Assembly (NCBI GenBank): GCA_025602905.1
Contig: JAHLKI010000011.1
Span: 682,001-746,000 of the forward strand
Length of the DNA stretch: 64,000 bases
From: Phlyctochytrium arcticum
Lineage: Eukaryota > Chytridiomycota > Chytridiomycetes > Chytridiales > Chytridiaceae
Reading direction: 5' to 3'
Positions 1-9,560 of the stretch are shown piece by piece (the first letter of the stretch is position 1; every line of letters begins with the position of its first letter). A program made the position numbers and the translations under genes. Under the pieces are notes generated by a model. It was not told where the DNA came from and made no database searches. It saw nothing but the letters and a program-made list of their open reading frames with translations.

Positions 1-36
1 CGGAACAAGATCCACGACCGCCATGATCCATTAGGA

Positions 37-561
37 TCAAAACCCTCGGGGTCTACAGAGACAACATAGACCCCATCCAAGCATCAAAAACCCAAGCACA
101 CCCACCACCACCCAATACCCAATCCCTACTCCACTTCCCGACCCCGAATTCATCTCCGGGTCATCATACCCAGGATAGTAATACCCACCAGGCCAAAACC
201 CTCCGGCCCAATACATGCCCCCATATAATCCAGCAGGGTAGTTTGCGGCCGTGTAGTACGTTGCGGGTGGAGGCGGCGTGGCGGGACCTTTGTAGGGTGG
301 TGGCGAGGATTGACGGGGTTGGCCTACGGGCCGTTTGGTGGATGTTGATTTAGTGGGATTGATTATTCCGCCGGGTTTTAGGATTGATGTTCCGATGCTG
401 CTGCTACTACTGCTGCCTTTTCCGATGCTGCTACTGCCTTTGCCGGAGATGGAGACTTTGACGATCGTTGGGCCGACAGGTACGGACGCATCAGGAAGGG
501 GAGTAGCAGCAGCTGCTGCCGCGAGAAAACACATCAAGAGTCCAGGTAGTATTATCCGCAC
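37..561 (-). CDS. Gly/Tyr-rich secreted, membrane-anchored protein 1 (copy 1)
   Basis: Single-exon 174 aa protein of unknown function. It opens with a hydrophobic signal peptide (about residues 1-19, ending in an alanine run). A Ser/Gly/Lys-rich segment follows (about 38-58), then a proline-rich stretch, then a Tyr/Gly/Trp/Pro core containing YWAGGFWPGGYYYPGY. One strongly hydrophobic helix (about 147-168) precedes a short Cys-containing tail. The core is shared with the neighbouring gene at 1482-2069, so the two are tandem paralogues; their 3' flanks also share short matches. The layout fits an extracellular or cell-wall protein tethered by a C-terminal helix. No enzymatic domain is recognisable and the function is unknown. 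The start is the only ATG placed before the signal peptide. Confidence 0.75.
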   Translation of the reverse strand: MRIILPGLLMCFLAAAAAATPLPDASVPVGPTIVKVSISGKGSSSIGKGSSSSSSIGTSILKPGGIINPTKSTSTKRPVGQPRQSSPPPYKGPATPPPPATYYTAANYPAGLYGGMYWAGGFWPGGYYYPGYDDPEMNSGSGSGVGIGYWVVVGVLGFLMLGWGLCCLCRPRGF

Positions 562-1481
562 TTGCTTGTAAAATGTGGGGGTTGTTGTTAAACTTGATGG
601 TTGTTATGGAAAAGCTGGGAAAGGTTGTTGTTGAGCTTGGTGGTGGTATGGAAAAACGAGGAAGAGATGAACAACCTCTTTTATATGTCGAGAAACTTGT
701 TCAAAAGGTCAGATTGATCACGCTGGTCAACTTGGCAGTGTCTTTCAAGTGTCTTCATACGATCATTCTATCTATGATGATAACTTGGCAGAACGTGTAA
801 ACGATTTACTAGCTTTTTTTCATTGCCAAGTCGCTTCAAATCAGACTAATACAGGTTCCGCTGAGCCGTCGCTCATTTCGTCACAACGGACATTTTCTCC
901 CTACTCCCTATAAACTGTAATGACCAGAGATTCACGAGTCCGGTCACGGTTTTCCTAGTTTTAGGCGACTGACTCTAACACGGAGCGTGGGAATTTGTAC
1001 TTCAATACAGAGTTCAACATAAGCGGTTCAGTATTCAGAATTGCCGATGCGCCGATTTCATTGTTTCAAATCATTTTATACAACAAAAACGCTTTGTGTG
1101 TGTGGGTGTGTGTGATTCAGAACTCTATACATTATACATTTGATTTCCCAAAAAAAACAGACGTTTTTGACGTCCAAAAAAATTTACAAAAGTTACAGGT
1201 ACGGACGGGGGACAGAGGTACAGTATATAGAGATGTTTGAAGAAGCGGTCGAGAGAGAGAGAGAGCATTCGGTCGTGGTGGAAGGCCACTTGGGTGCAGA
1301 TTAACGCTTTTTTTCCGGCATGGAGAATGGCTGCACGGTTGGGAGCCCTCCAGAAGTGGGACTCGCCGGTCCAGAACATGAGATCTGGGGTCGGTTGTAG
1401 TATAGTCAAAATATACCGGCTCCATCATCCGAAGGGTCTCCAAAAACGTATATCAAGGATAAATGAATCCATCAACATCAA
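562..1481. other. Intergenic, between the two Gly/Tyr-rich genes
   Basis: This holds the upstream region of the 37-561 gene and the downstream region of the 1482-2069 gene. Apart from the conserved upstream motifs and a short GA run near 1250-1264, I see no gene. Open frames on the minus strand at 1125-1443 have no coding character. The copy at 13421-14340 is identical. Confidence 0.6.
729..831 (-). promoter_or_regulatory. Conserved upstream TTGGC elements of Gly/Tyr-rich gene 1
   Basis: Three copies of an AACTTGGC-type motif lie at 729-738, 782-790 and, inverted (TTGCCAAGT), 823-831. They are 170-270 bp upstream of the 561 start. The same trio, in the same order and orientation, sits upstream of the paralogue at 2138-2243, including the flanking TCTATGA-GATAACTTGGC block. 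This suggests a shared regulator. The binding factor is unknown. Confidence 0.5.
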
Positions 1482-2069
1482 TCATCCAACTACCCAAGTG
1501 ACAATCCCCACCACGACACCTCCCACTAGAGTTCCCATCCCACCTACCCGACTCGCAGAATTCATGTCCGGGTCACTGTACCCCGGATAATAATACCCGC
1601 CGGGCCAGTACCCTCCCGCCCAATAAAAGCCAGAGTATGACCCTGCAGCGTAGGTGCCGGCCGGGTAGTATGTGGCGGGGGGTGCACGACTTCCGGGGGG
1701 ACCTCTGTAAGGGGGTGGAGAAGATTGTTGGGGTTGGCCTATTGGACGAGACGTGCTTCCTCCACCAGAACCGCCTTTTGATCCACCGCCTTTTCCTCCT
1801 CCTCCTCCTTTTCCTCCTCCACCCCCACCCTTTCCGGCAATAGCGAGCTTGACGGCTGTGGGTCGACTTGACTCGACTTCTAGACTCGAAGAATCGCTCG
1901 GGGAAAGGGATACGGCAATAGCGAGGTTGACCTGCTTGACGGCTGTTGGGCGACTTGATTCGACCACCAAACTCCAAGAATCGCTCGGGGGAAGGGATAC
2001 AGAGGCAGCAACCGACGCCGCTGCTGCCCCGAGAGATAATATCAGGAATCCAGAGAGACTTGTTCGCAT
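1482..2069 (-). CDS. Gly/Tyr-rich secreted, membrane-anchored protein 2 (copy 1)
   Basis: Single-exon 195 aa paralogue of the 37-561 product. A signal peptide covers about residues 1-22. Two near-identical repeats follow (about 23-45 and 52-74), each with a PSDS..SL.VESSRPTAVK pattern. Then come a Gly/Lys run (about 79-103), a GQPQQSSPPPYRGP proline motif and the aromatic core YWAGGYWPGGYYYPGY. The C-terminus is hydrophobic (about 173-195) with no polar tail, which resembles a GPI-attachment signal more than a plain transmembrane anchor. That point is inference. An extracellular or wall-surface location is likely; the biochemical role is unknown. It diverges from MRM2 across an about 340 bp shared upstream region. 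Confidence 0.75.
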   Translation of the reverse strand: MRTSLSGFLILSLGAAAASVAASVSLPPSDSWSLVVESSRPTAVKQVNLAIAVSLSPSDSSSLEVESSRPTAVKLAIAGKGGGGGGKGGGGGKGGGSKGGSGGGSTSRPIGQPQQSSPPPYRGPPGSRAPPATYYPAGTYAAGSYSGFYWAGGYWPGGYYYPGYSDPDMNSASRVGGMGTLVGGVVVGIVTWVVG

Positions 2070-2137
2070 TTGCTTGGTAAAAACTTGGGTGGGTGTTGGC
2101 TATTAAACTTGTTTTGCTTGTGGCTCGCTGTCCGGCA

Positions 2138-2243
2138 AACTTGGCAGTAGTTGTCTCGCGTTTGAACTTTTTGATATGTGTTGATCTGTCTATGACGATA
2201 ACTTGGCGGAACGAGACAAACAGGTTTACTTTTCTTGCCAAGT
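2138..2243 (-). promoter_or_regulatory. Conserved upstream TTGGC elements of Gly/Tyr-rich gene 2
   Basis: AACTTGGCAG at 2138-2147, AACTTGGCGG at 2200-2209 and inverted TTGCCAAGT at 2235-2243 repeat the arrangement seen upstream of the paralogue (729-831). They lie between this gene and the divergent MRM2 start, so they could influence either gene. Conservation with the paralogue suggests the Gly/Tyr-rich gene is the target. Confidence 0.5.
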
Positions 2244-2405
2244 CCTAATGTTTCTTTTGAACCGCAGAGGCAGCCAGAGGCAGTGGCAGCAACACAAGAC
2301 TTCACAAGATCAAGCTGTGGCTGTGACGTCCATTGGGCTTTGTCATATATTGCTCGCCAAAAAAATTTCCCAGTTTCCAAAAAAGTGAATTTCAAACAGA
2401 TCCCA

Positions 2406-3260
2406 ATGTCCCGACATAAACTCTTTTGCTCCAGGCTGGTCCGAGCAGTAGCTCCGTCTTCATATCCTTTATACCCACCAAGATCCCATATCCCAAGAAT
2501 CACTCCTCCCATATGCCACTACGCAACCACCACGTACGTTCCCAAAAAAAACACATATATGAACTCCAAAAACCAAAACAACTCACTCAAATATAGCAAT
2601 AAAACCCAATGGCTAACCCGTCAAAAATCCGATCCGTACGTCCGATCCCGCCCACAAGACAATTACCGCTCTCGAGCCGCCTACAAACTCGTTCAAATGT
2701 CGGACAAACATAGACTGTTTCGAGCCGGAATGAGGGTCTTGGATTTGGGCGGGTGTCCGGGTGGATGGGCCCAAGTTGCTGCTGCAAAAGTGGGAGGGAG
2801 GGGACGGGTTGTTTCCGTGGATTTGTTGGAGATGGATACGATTGCGGGGGTTGAGGTTGTTGAAGGGGATATGACGGATCCGGGGGTGCTGGAGGAAGTT
2901 CAGCGGTTGTTCATGGGTGACGACAGTAGTTTACAAGAGTCTAGTACTAGGCGAGTAGTCGATATCGTCATGTCGGATATGGCCCACCCCTTTACAGGCT
3001 CCCGAACGGCCGATGTCGCCCGCGTTCTCAATCTCTGCCGGCTCGCCTTTTCTGTCGCGGCCCACCCGTCCATGCTCAAACTCGGGGGCACATTCGTGTG
3101 CAAGTTTTTTCAAGGGTCGGGTGATGCCGATTTGAAGAGGGACTTGGGTGGATTATTTGATCGGGTACTCTATGAGAAACCGGATGCGAGCCGGAAAGGG
3201 TCGGCGGAGGGATATATTGTTTGTTTGGGGTATAAGGGTGGGATTTTACCACCAGAGTAG
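2406..3260 (+). CDS. MRM2: Mitochondrial rRNA 2'-O-methyltransferase, FtsJ/MRM2 family (copy 1)
   Basis: Single-exon, 284 aa from the ATG at 2406. The frame is open back to 2235, but the 2406 start gives a basic, Ser/Arg-rich N-terminus typical of a mitochondrial presequence, so I prefer it. The Rossmann SAM-binding motif VLDLGGCPGGW is near residue 112. The FtsJ catalytic tetrad is visible as K94, D191, K233 and E268. Mrm2/FTSJ2 proteins methylate a uridine in the peptidyl-transferase loop of the mitochondrial large-subunit rRNA, and the targeting sequence supports that role over cytosolic Trm7 or nucleolar Spb1 roles. Length is close to yeast Mrm2. It is transcribed divergently from the Gly/Tyr-rich gene. 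Confidence 0.9.
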   Translation: MSRHKLFCSRLVRAVAPSSYPLYPPRSHIPRITPPICHYATTTYVPKKNTYMNSKNQNNSLKYSNKTQWLTRQKSDPYVRSRPQDNYRSRAAYKLVQMSDKHRLFRAGMRVLDLGGCPGGWAQVAAAKVGGRGRVVSVDLLEMDTIAGVEVVEGDMTDPGVLEEVQRLFMGDDSSLQESSTRRVVDIVMSDMAHPFTGSRTADVARVLNLCRLAFSVAAHPSMLKLGGTFVCKFFQGSGDADLKRDLGGLFDRVLYEKPDASRKGSAEGYIVCLGYKGGILPPE

Positions 3261-3523
3261 TTAAATCATTAGAGTAGAGATTTAGTTTGTGTTAAGTGAC
3301 ACAATTGTGTGTGTGTGCAATACAGTTCATGCGGCAAAAGTGCTGTTTGTATATGAAGAGAGGGAGTGTATTCAGAAATAGTTTTGGATTAAAAAAAATC
3401 AATCGGATCGACAAGAATGGGAGAATGCGAGAAAGAGAGAGAAGAGAGTACCGAGATGCAAAAAAAAGAAAGAAAACTTTCAATCACAAAACGAAAAAAA
3501 AAACCAAATGACTAGAGAGATCT

Positions 3524-4562
3524 CTATCGTGCAGGAGCCGGAGCATTCTGAGCACGGGCCTGAGCCTCCATATCTCCCCAACGGACAATAGCATCTCTCA
3601 GGGTCGCATAGACCTTCTTCACAGCGGCCGGTAGGACCGGGTGTGCCGCCACCGCATCCGTCTTTGCGCGCAAATCACCAAAGGCCTGTTTAGTTAATGG
3701 GCTCATGACGTTCCGGAAAGCCAGGAATCGGACGTAAAACAGGGCTGTGACGAATGAGGTGGCGCCCCAGAGGATCCCAAAGACGGCCCAGGGGAGGATG
3801 GCAAAGACTTCGGCGTAGGCGACCAGGCGGAGGGCGCGGGACTGGTAGTTGCGGACAAAACGGAGAATCATGTCCTGGATTTTGGGGGTGATGGACGATG
3901 TGGAGGCGGGGAGGAGCGTCGGGAGGAGCTCGGAGCGGAAATAGTTGAGAGAGTGGAAAAGGGAAAAGACGGCGTAAGGGATCAAGGAGACTAAGAAAAT
4001 GTTAAAAAAATTAGTATATCATACGTATAGTCACATTAGACTTGTTTTTTTTTTGCGTACCTCCAAATGGCCGGGTAAACGCCCATATCAGCGCCAATAG
4101 AAAGTACTGAGTGTTTTCATCTCGCAAGACGGCCTGCAAGTACGATGTGTTGATTTGAGGGATCTACACAACCAAAAAAATCACATAAGTCCCCTCGTTT
4201 CTTCACTCAAAATAGACTAATCTCAAACTCACGCCATGGGCCTTGTACATGATGATACCATAACTCAGTAGAGTTCCGTAGTACGCTCTCGCGTATATTT
4301 TGGCCGCGGCACTAGGAGATCCTCGTGCGAAAAAGAGGTACAGAACCGTAGCCGTCACTAAACACAATGATAAGTACAAATATACCGCCAAGATGAAACC
4401 AAGAAAAACTGGACCTGTAGCCAAATGCCCCAAAAACCACAGAAACTGCGCGGTGAGAACGAGTTTGGATACGCGAGCTGTTAATGGGAGAACAACGGCT
4501 TGCTGCTGGGGATGAGCGCCGGCGGATCCAGCCGCTGTAGATTGAGTTGTGGCAGCAGGCAT
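3524..4562 (-). CDS. POM33: Pom33/TMEM33-family endomembrane protein (copy 1)
   Basis: Three exons on the minus strand: 4562-4233, 4163-4061 and 3990-3524. Both introns (69 and 70 bp) have canonical GT-AG ends and keep frame, giving 299 aa. Exon 1 carries two hydrophobic helices. Exons 2-3 join across SLIPYAVFSLFHSLNYF, a signature of the Pom33/Per33/TMEM33 family, followed by another membrane helix and an amphipathic C-terminus. Family members reside in the ER and nuclear envelope and help distribute or assemble nuclear pores. In yeast the C-terminal amphipathic helix targets curved membrane. The length is slightly longer than yeast Pom33. It is divergently arranged with the RING-CH gene. 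Confidence 0.85.
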
Positions 4563-5037
4563 GGCAAACTTTAAGTCAAGCGATTGGGGGTCAAAGGAAG
4601 GAACTTTTAGGAAGTGAGATATATAGGATCCCTTTATGGATGTTTCCCGATCTGGGTGAAACGCAACGGGGTTGAATCAAAGTAGCTGACTATAGCAAAG
4701 AACGTGGTAAGTATATATATATATGTGCTCTGCGAAAATATACTGCAAGGAGTAGATGAGATGATGATGTACCTGCCAATCGTGAAAAAAGCGTTCGAGG
4801 TTTTGCGAGATTTTGCCGAAAGGTTTGAGCGGCGAGCAGCCACGTCACCGACTGTGCCACGCAACGCCCTTTGTCGTGTCGGCTGATTTTGAATTTCGTG
4901 CAGTGTCATAGGCATTAGCTTCAGGAATCTGTGAAAGTGACTACAACGCTCAAAGTAACTATTCCCTGGAGCATCGGAGATATATCTGAATTGGGAGGAA
5001 AGAAACATTTGCACACGGCTTGTGTTTTTAGCAAGAG
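4563..5037. other. Divergent promoter region POM33 / RING-CH gene
   Basis: A 475 bp spacer between two divergent starts. It contains a short TA run at 4714-4724. The 137-codon minus-strand frame across it (4634-5047) has no recognisable domain, and I treat it as chance. Confidence 0.5.
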
Positions 5038-6116
5038 ATGGCTGCAATCAACCACGCGACGACAACAACAACGGAAGATGCATCCACTTACCCCCAGGGC
5101 CTTCGCCATCGCTTTGAAGGTCATCAAGCAGAAGAGTCACCGGCCACCTCTATTCCGGACGAGAATAGCAGTAGCAGCAGCAGCAGCAGCAGTGAAGGCG
5201 AATGGGTCAAAATTGCGGCCGAGTCGAGTAGTGAGGGAATCACGTCAAGAAGAGCAGAATTGACACAGGATGCATCACCTGTTGATAAAACACCCCATGA
5301 AGAAACCCCATATACCCCTGCCCACCAACCCCCCATTCAAGACCCACCCACCGAAGAATGCATCTGCCGAATCTGCTACGGCCCCGCCGACGCCGACCCC
5401 TTCATCTCACCCTGCAAATGCAAAGGCACCATGAAATTCGTGCACGTATCCTGTCTGAACGAATGGCGCAACGTCAGTCGAAACAAGAAGAGTTATGTTG
5501 AGTGTGATCATTGTCGGTATCGGTACCATTTTAGGCGGACTACTTGGGCTAAACTTGTTGTGAATGAAGGTATTGGGGTATTTTTTTTCACTGCTTCGCT
5601 GATATATATATATATATATAAAATTTCAAATTTATAGCTGTCGTGACAGGATTGACTCTACTCCTCTTTCTCTGTTTTGTCATTCTTGCCGGGTTCATGG
5701 CCAAACTCATCATTTACTATTTCTTCCAGCCGTCCCCTGACGACAACAATGACCTCTTACCCGACACGGACCCTTCCGATCCTCATCCATCCGACGACAA
5801 CCTCTTCCTCCTCCCCCCCCAATCCCTCTCGACCCTCCTCAAAATCGACCTCCCACATCTCCTCTCCGGCCTCCTAGTCATCGGCATCCTAGGCTTCTTC
5901 CAGCTCTTCATCACATTCCTCACAGGCCCCTTGGGGAATTTCCCCCGCATCCGAACGACACATCGGGACGGCACGCCCAACCTGATTATCATCCTCCTTA
6001 TTGCGATTGGCGTGGTGCGGACCATGTGGGCTTTGTATAAGGGTGTACGACGCTACTGTCGCGGTCGATTACGGTTTGTGGAGCGGGGTATTTTAGATGT
6101 AGCGGAGGAATCGTGA
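5038..6116 (+). CDS. RING-CH (MARCH-type) membrane E3 ubiquitin ligase (copy 1)
   Basis: Two exons, 5038-5569 and 5638-6116, separated by a 68 bp GT-AG intron containing a TA repeat. The product is 336 aa. The N-terminal about 100 residues are Ser/Thr-rich with a polyserine run. A C4HC3 RING-CH domain follows, starting CICRICYGPADADPFISPC and ending in ECDHC. After splicing the chain continues into three hydrophobic helices separated by an acidic Pro-rich loop. RING-CH domains in membrane proteins recruit E2 enzymes to ubiquitinate membrane substrates (MARCH and Doa10 families). The small size and few helices favour a MARCH-like rather than Doa10 protein. The substrate is unknown. Confidence 0.88.
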
Positions 6117-7261
6117 TTTTCTATAGCCGGTAGCTAACTTTTTAGAGTACCTGTTTTTTTTTGCGTTTCTCTGTATGTACATAAATCACTCTCTTCAAAA
6201 CAACTCATTGAAAATAGTTCTTTTGTGCCGCCAATATCTATTCCTACGCTCAAAGTTCCCACACTCTGTACAATCACAGCAGATATCCTTTGGTGTGTGT
6301 GTGTGTGTGTGTGGGGGGGGGGGGATCTCTCTCATCCTTACATACAAAAAATCATCAGGACGCTTGGGAGATACTTATGTGAAAGAGGGAGGTTCACCTT
6401 TCGTTTTTTTCATGACCACCCCACCACACCAAAATTCACAATGCCCGGTCCCGAGTAAACCCTCTTTTTGGTTCGTCGTTGCGCATCCCAAAAGTCTTTG
6501 GAGGGGGGGGGGATCAATACTACAAACCCCAGGATGACAGTATATAGCAACATTTTGGACCCCTGATATAGGCCCCCACATCCCCAACCCCATAACAATC
6601 CTACCCCGCTGGTGGGGATTTTATTGTGCCGGGGGGTATGATTTATCTGGGTAGAATGGAAGGGATGGATGGGTGGCGGATTCGTTGTTTTTTTTTTTGA
6701 CTTTGAAGAGAGAGATAATGAGACCTGCAAGGATGTCCGCTATACTCAAAGTATTGATTTTACAAAAAAAATACCGAAAACCATCCAAATCATATATTTC
6801 CACTATATACAGTCCCCATTGATCAATATGGAAATAAAGGGAGAGAGATGCTTTTCACATATAACCTCTTTTTTTTTATCAAATCTTAGATATAGTGGTC
6901 TTAAATTCCCACGCTTCGCTGTAGAAATTCAGAGTTGTGGCAAAAGAATGATTTTATTTTTTTTTGCCGTCTCTCCGAATCATATGCTTGGCAGATTCTC
7001 GCGGGAATGGACTTGATTCCGTTATGGCAAACACACTGCATGGCACTCACTCACTTACCCGTTATTTAGACAACCTCTCATCTCTCCCGTATGACTCTGC
7101 ACAGATTTGCAGTCTTTTTTTTGCATGATTCCCGGGCCGAACAGAAAAGTATCCTATATACTCGGATCAACCATTTTAGAGTTTAGCTTTGAATCCAGAG
7201 TTTATGCTGGTTTAGACTCATTTCCCGACATTTGGCAAGTCAATCAAAAAGACATTGTTAG

Positions 7262-7304
<43 letters not shown>

Positions 7305-7510
7305 AGATCCCACCCGCCCCATAATCTGAAAAGAGTTTGAAACTGTCCCTATCCCTTCAATTCAAAACATTTAGCGGAGAGGATACCCCGCCCCCGCCAT
7401 GATTTATTTCAAATAATGAGTCGAGCATTTTACTTTTTTGTCAACGGGCGGAAGGGTTGCTGCCCGCGCGTTGACCGCGTTGCCATGGCCCGGGTCTTCC
7501 CGATCCGGCC
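6117..7510. other. Long intergenic region with simple repeats
   Basis: About 1.4 kb without a gene I can support. It contains a GT run followed by a G homopolymer (about 6295-6324), several short poly-G and poly-T tracts, and the AG microsatellite at 7264-7301. The poly-T near 6870 is one base shorter than in the second copy. Small open frames here change length between the copies because of that indel, which argues against coding. Confidence 0.6.
7264..7301. repeat. AG microsatellite (differs between copies)
   Basis: An uninterrupted GA/AG run. The second copy (from about 20124) is longer by two dinucleotides. Together with one T near 6870, this is the only difference found between the two units. 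Confidence 0.9.
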
Positions 7511-7518
7511 TTATATAT
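7511..7518 (+). promoter_or_regulatory. TATA-like element of the peroxiredoxin gene
   Basis: TTATATAT lies 112 bp upstream of the peroxiredoxin ATG. A pyrimidine-rich CT stretch sits between it and the start, a common fungal core-promoter arrangement. The identical element in copy 2 is at 20375-20382. Confidence 0.5.
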
Positions 7519-7629
7519 CTGAGAGCTGTGAAGTTCCGCGACCTTCTCCCTCGGATCATCTTCTCATCTCACTTCCTTCAAGTGATCAACCTTTTTACCT
7601 TCTTACAACAACAGCACATATACTCAACC

Positions 7630-8632
7630 ATGGGTAAAAGTCCTTATTTTATTTCTGGCATCTGCGGAGATCTCTAACTTGTGAGATGACTCTACAGCAC
7701 CCGTTATTGGACACAAGGCCCCCGAGTTCAAGGGCACATCCGTCTTTGACGGTCAGTTTAAGGACATTAACCTGGACCAGTACAAGGGCAAATACGTTGT
7801 TTTGTTCTTTTACCCCATGGACTGTAAGTATTCCCTGTATATATACATACGTTCGTCGCTTTACTGATTTTTGTTTATTATAGTCACATTTGTCTGCCCC
7901 ACCGAAATCATTGCATTCAGCGACCGTGTCGAAGAATTCCGTAAATTGAACTGTGAAGTCGTTGCCTGTTCTACCGATACGCGATTCTCTCACCTCGCCT
8001 GGGTGCAACAACCCCGCAAGGAAGGCGGTCTGGGCGACATGAAGATTCCCATCCTGGCCGACCCCACCAAAAAGATTGCCACTGATTATGGGGTGTTGAT
8101 TACTGATGGGGAGGATGCGGGTGTTGCCCTTCGTGGAACGTTTATTATTGATCCTGAGCAAAAGTTGCGGATTGCGCACATTAATGATTTGCCGATTGGA
8201 CGGAATGTGTCTGAATACGTGCGTTTGGTTGAGGCTCTTCGATTCAATGCCGAGCATGGTGAAGGTAATGTGACATTGACCTTGGCGATCAACACTTTGT
8301 GACTGAATATCTTGCCCCAAATCTCTTTATAGTCTGCCCCGCTCAATGGGAGAAGGGTGGCAAGACCATCAAGCCTGACCCCAAGGGATCCAAGGAATAC
8401 TTTGGAAAGGTATAAAATCCTCTCTTTACATCTTGGCATTTGCACGTACAAAGGTAATACCCGACCTCATATCTCTCTTGTCTTTCCTCTCGTGTATATC
8501 TGACCTACTATTTCTTCTCGAAAACAACAGCTTGAAGAACAAGTCCCTGGATCAGTCAAACGGTCTCTGGATGATGTTGACGACAACCGCGAGAATGTGG
8601 GGCCTATTGACCACCAGCGCATCAAGCATTGA
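7630..8632 (+). CDS. Typical 2-Cys peroxiredoxin (copy 1)
   Basis: Five exons: 7630-7633, 7698-7823, 7884-8264, 8333-8409 and 8531-8632, with all introns GT-AG. The first coding exon is only four bases (ATGG). Joined, it reads [12 protein letters not shown], a normal peroxiredoxin start. The peroxidatic Cys48 lies in FVCPTE and the resolving Cys172 in VCPAQW. A GGLG motif and a C-terminal EYF are present, the pair linked to sensitivity to hyperoxidation. It reduces H2O2 and organic peroxides using thioredoxin in the cytosol. With the last intron spliced the protein is 229 aa with an acidic 33-residue tail. If that intron is retained, it stops after KEYFGKV at 197 aa, which is the usual family length. 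The Tsa1/PRDX1-4 class is likely. Confidence 0.93.
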
Positions 8633-9227
8633 TTTTTTTTTCATATTTTGCATTGTATTCTCTTCTCTCATTTGTATCTTTTTCTTTTTTAAAAACAACG
8701 TTGATGCTTCTTACTTTTCGGTTTGTGTGTGTGTGTGTGTGTGTCACTGTGTGTGATGCCTGGGTGAGTCGACTTTGGAGTAAGGACCCCGTTGGCGGAA
8801 GCGTTTGCCGGGCGGGGGCGGAGGGATGGGAATGTCCGCTGTGTTGATTCAGCAGTACATTGACCATGGAGTCTACAGCCGGGAATCTTTGACTAGAGCC
8901 CCCAGTGTTTGGAGTCACTTGGAAGCGAGTCGGGTAATAAATGCCGCCGGTTCTTTTATCCAATGACTGTGCCTTTAGTGCCTGAGTGCCTGAGTGTCCC
9001 ACCTCCGCCAAGATTTCCAGTGGCTGTGAGTCAGGTGACATGCCGCGGGTCGGGAAAACCCGTCTGAATCGTGGATGCGCGAGCGATGGGCCCGAGCGAT
9101 GGGCCTGAGCGATGGGCCAGCGAGCGAGCGATGCGCGAGCGATCTGGGTGGATGAGTTCTTGTTTGGGGTTTGGGGCTTCAGTGTCTTTTTGCTGATTAA
9201 TGGTTGCTTTTCGTTTGGCGGGCGGGG
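8633..9227. other. Intergenic upstream of zinc-finger start
   Basis: Holds a GT microsatellite near 8723-8743, a GC-rich segment, and the short minisatellite at 9077-9142. No gene seen. Confidence 0.6.
9077..9142. repeat. GAGCGATGGGCC minisatellite in promoter
   Basis: Short imperfect tandem repeats of GCGAGCGATGGGCC/T lie about 90-150 bp upstream of the TATA box of the zinc-finger gene. They could be repeated factor sites or simple slippage. The identical copy is at 21941-22006. Confidence 0.6.
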
Positions 9228-9234
9228 TATATAA
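9228..9234 (+). promoter_or_regulatory. TATA box of the zinc-finger promoter (copy 1, drives the fusion)
   Basis: TATATAA lies 98 bp upstream of the zinc-finger ATG at 9326. The leader between them contains a CA dinucleotide run (about 9282-9308). In this copy the promoter faces the LIM-binding gene because of the duplication junction. In copy 2 (22092-22098) it drives the intact zinc-finger gene. Confidence 0.6.
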
Positions 9235-9325
9235 GGATTCGCTCGGGACGGGGCACTTTTCCCTATAATACTTTGTACTCAACACACACACACACACACA
9301 CACACACAACTACTTCAAACGACAA

Positions 9326-9526
9326 ATGAGCACTTTCACCCTCCAAAAGACACTCCATGACTTGACCACCACCACCACCACCACTGGAACAACCAAAGAA
9401 CAACAAAACCAGCAACTCTTGCTCCTCCACCAGAAACTGGCCCACGCCCTCTCGTCCTACTCGCCCTATTCTCAGTCTCTGCACTCTCTGTCCCAGTCTC
9501 TGCACTCTCAGACCACTCTGGTTTGA
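9326..9526 (+). pseudogene. 5' fragment of C2H2 zinc-finger gene at duplication junction
   Basis: The first 63 codons are identical to the intact gene at 22190. After base 9516 the sequence switches to that of the LIM-binding locus, and the frame stops at 9526 after 66 codons. All downstream parts, including both zinc fingers, are missing. The fragment would act as an upstream open reading frame in any transcript from this promoter, ending 34 bases before the LIM-binding ATG. Confidence 0.9.
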
Positions 9527-9560
9527 GCACGCTACCAAACGCATACCCAGTGCAACCAGC

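Larger units (their letters stand above)
1..9516. repeat. Tandem repeat, partial left unit
   Basis: This stretch repeats at 12860-22380. The offset is 12859 up to about 6870, 12860 up to about 7265, and 12864 after that. The offset changes come from one extra T in a poly-T run and two extra AG dinucleotides in the second copy. All gene translations compared are identical between copies. Homology stops exactly after 9516 (equivalent to 22380). Left of base 1 is not visible, so the start of this unit lies outside the window. Confidence 0.97.

Noticed and set aside
1573..2241. 222-codon Arg-rich minus-strand frame
   Set aside because: Alternative frame of the Gly/Tyr-rich gene; the 195-residue frame has a signal peptide and a paralogue, this one does not.
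4634..5047. 137-codon minus-strand frame in the POM33/RING-CH spacer
   Set aside because: It spans the divergent promoter and overlaps the RING-CH start; composition is not protein-like.
6410..6803. Small hydrophobic minus-strand frames in the long intergenic region
   Set aside because: Briefly considered as a small membrane proteolipid, but the motif order does not fit and poly-T/poly-G tracts interrupt them.
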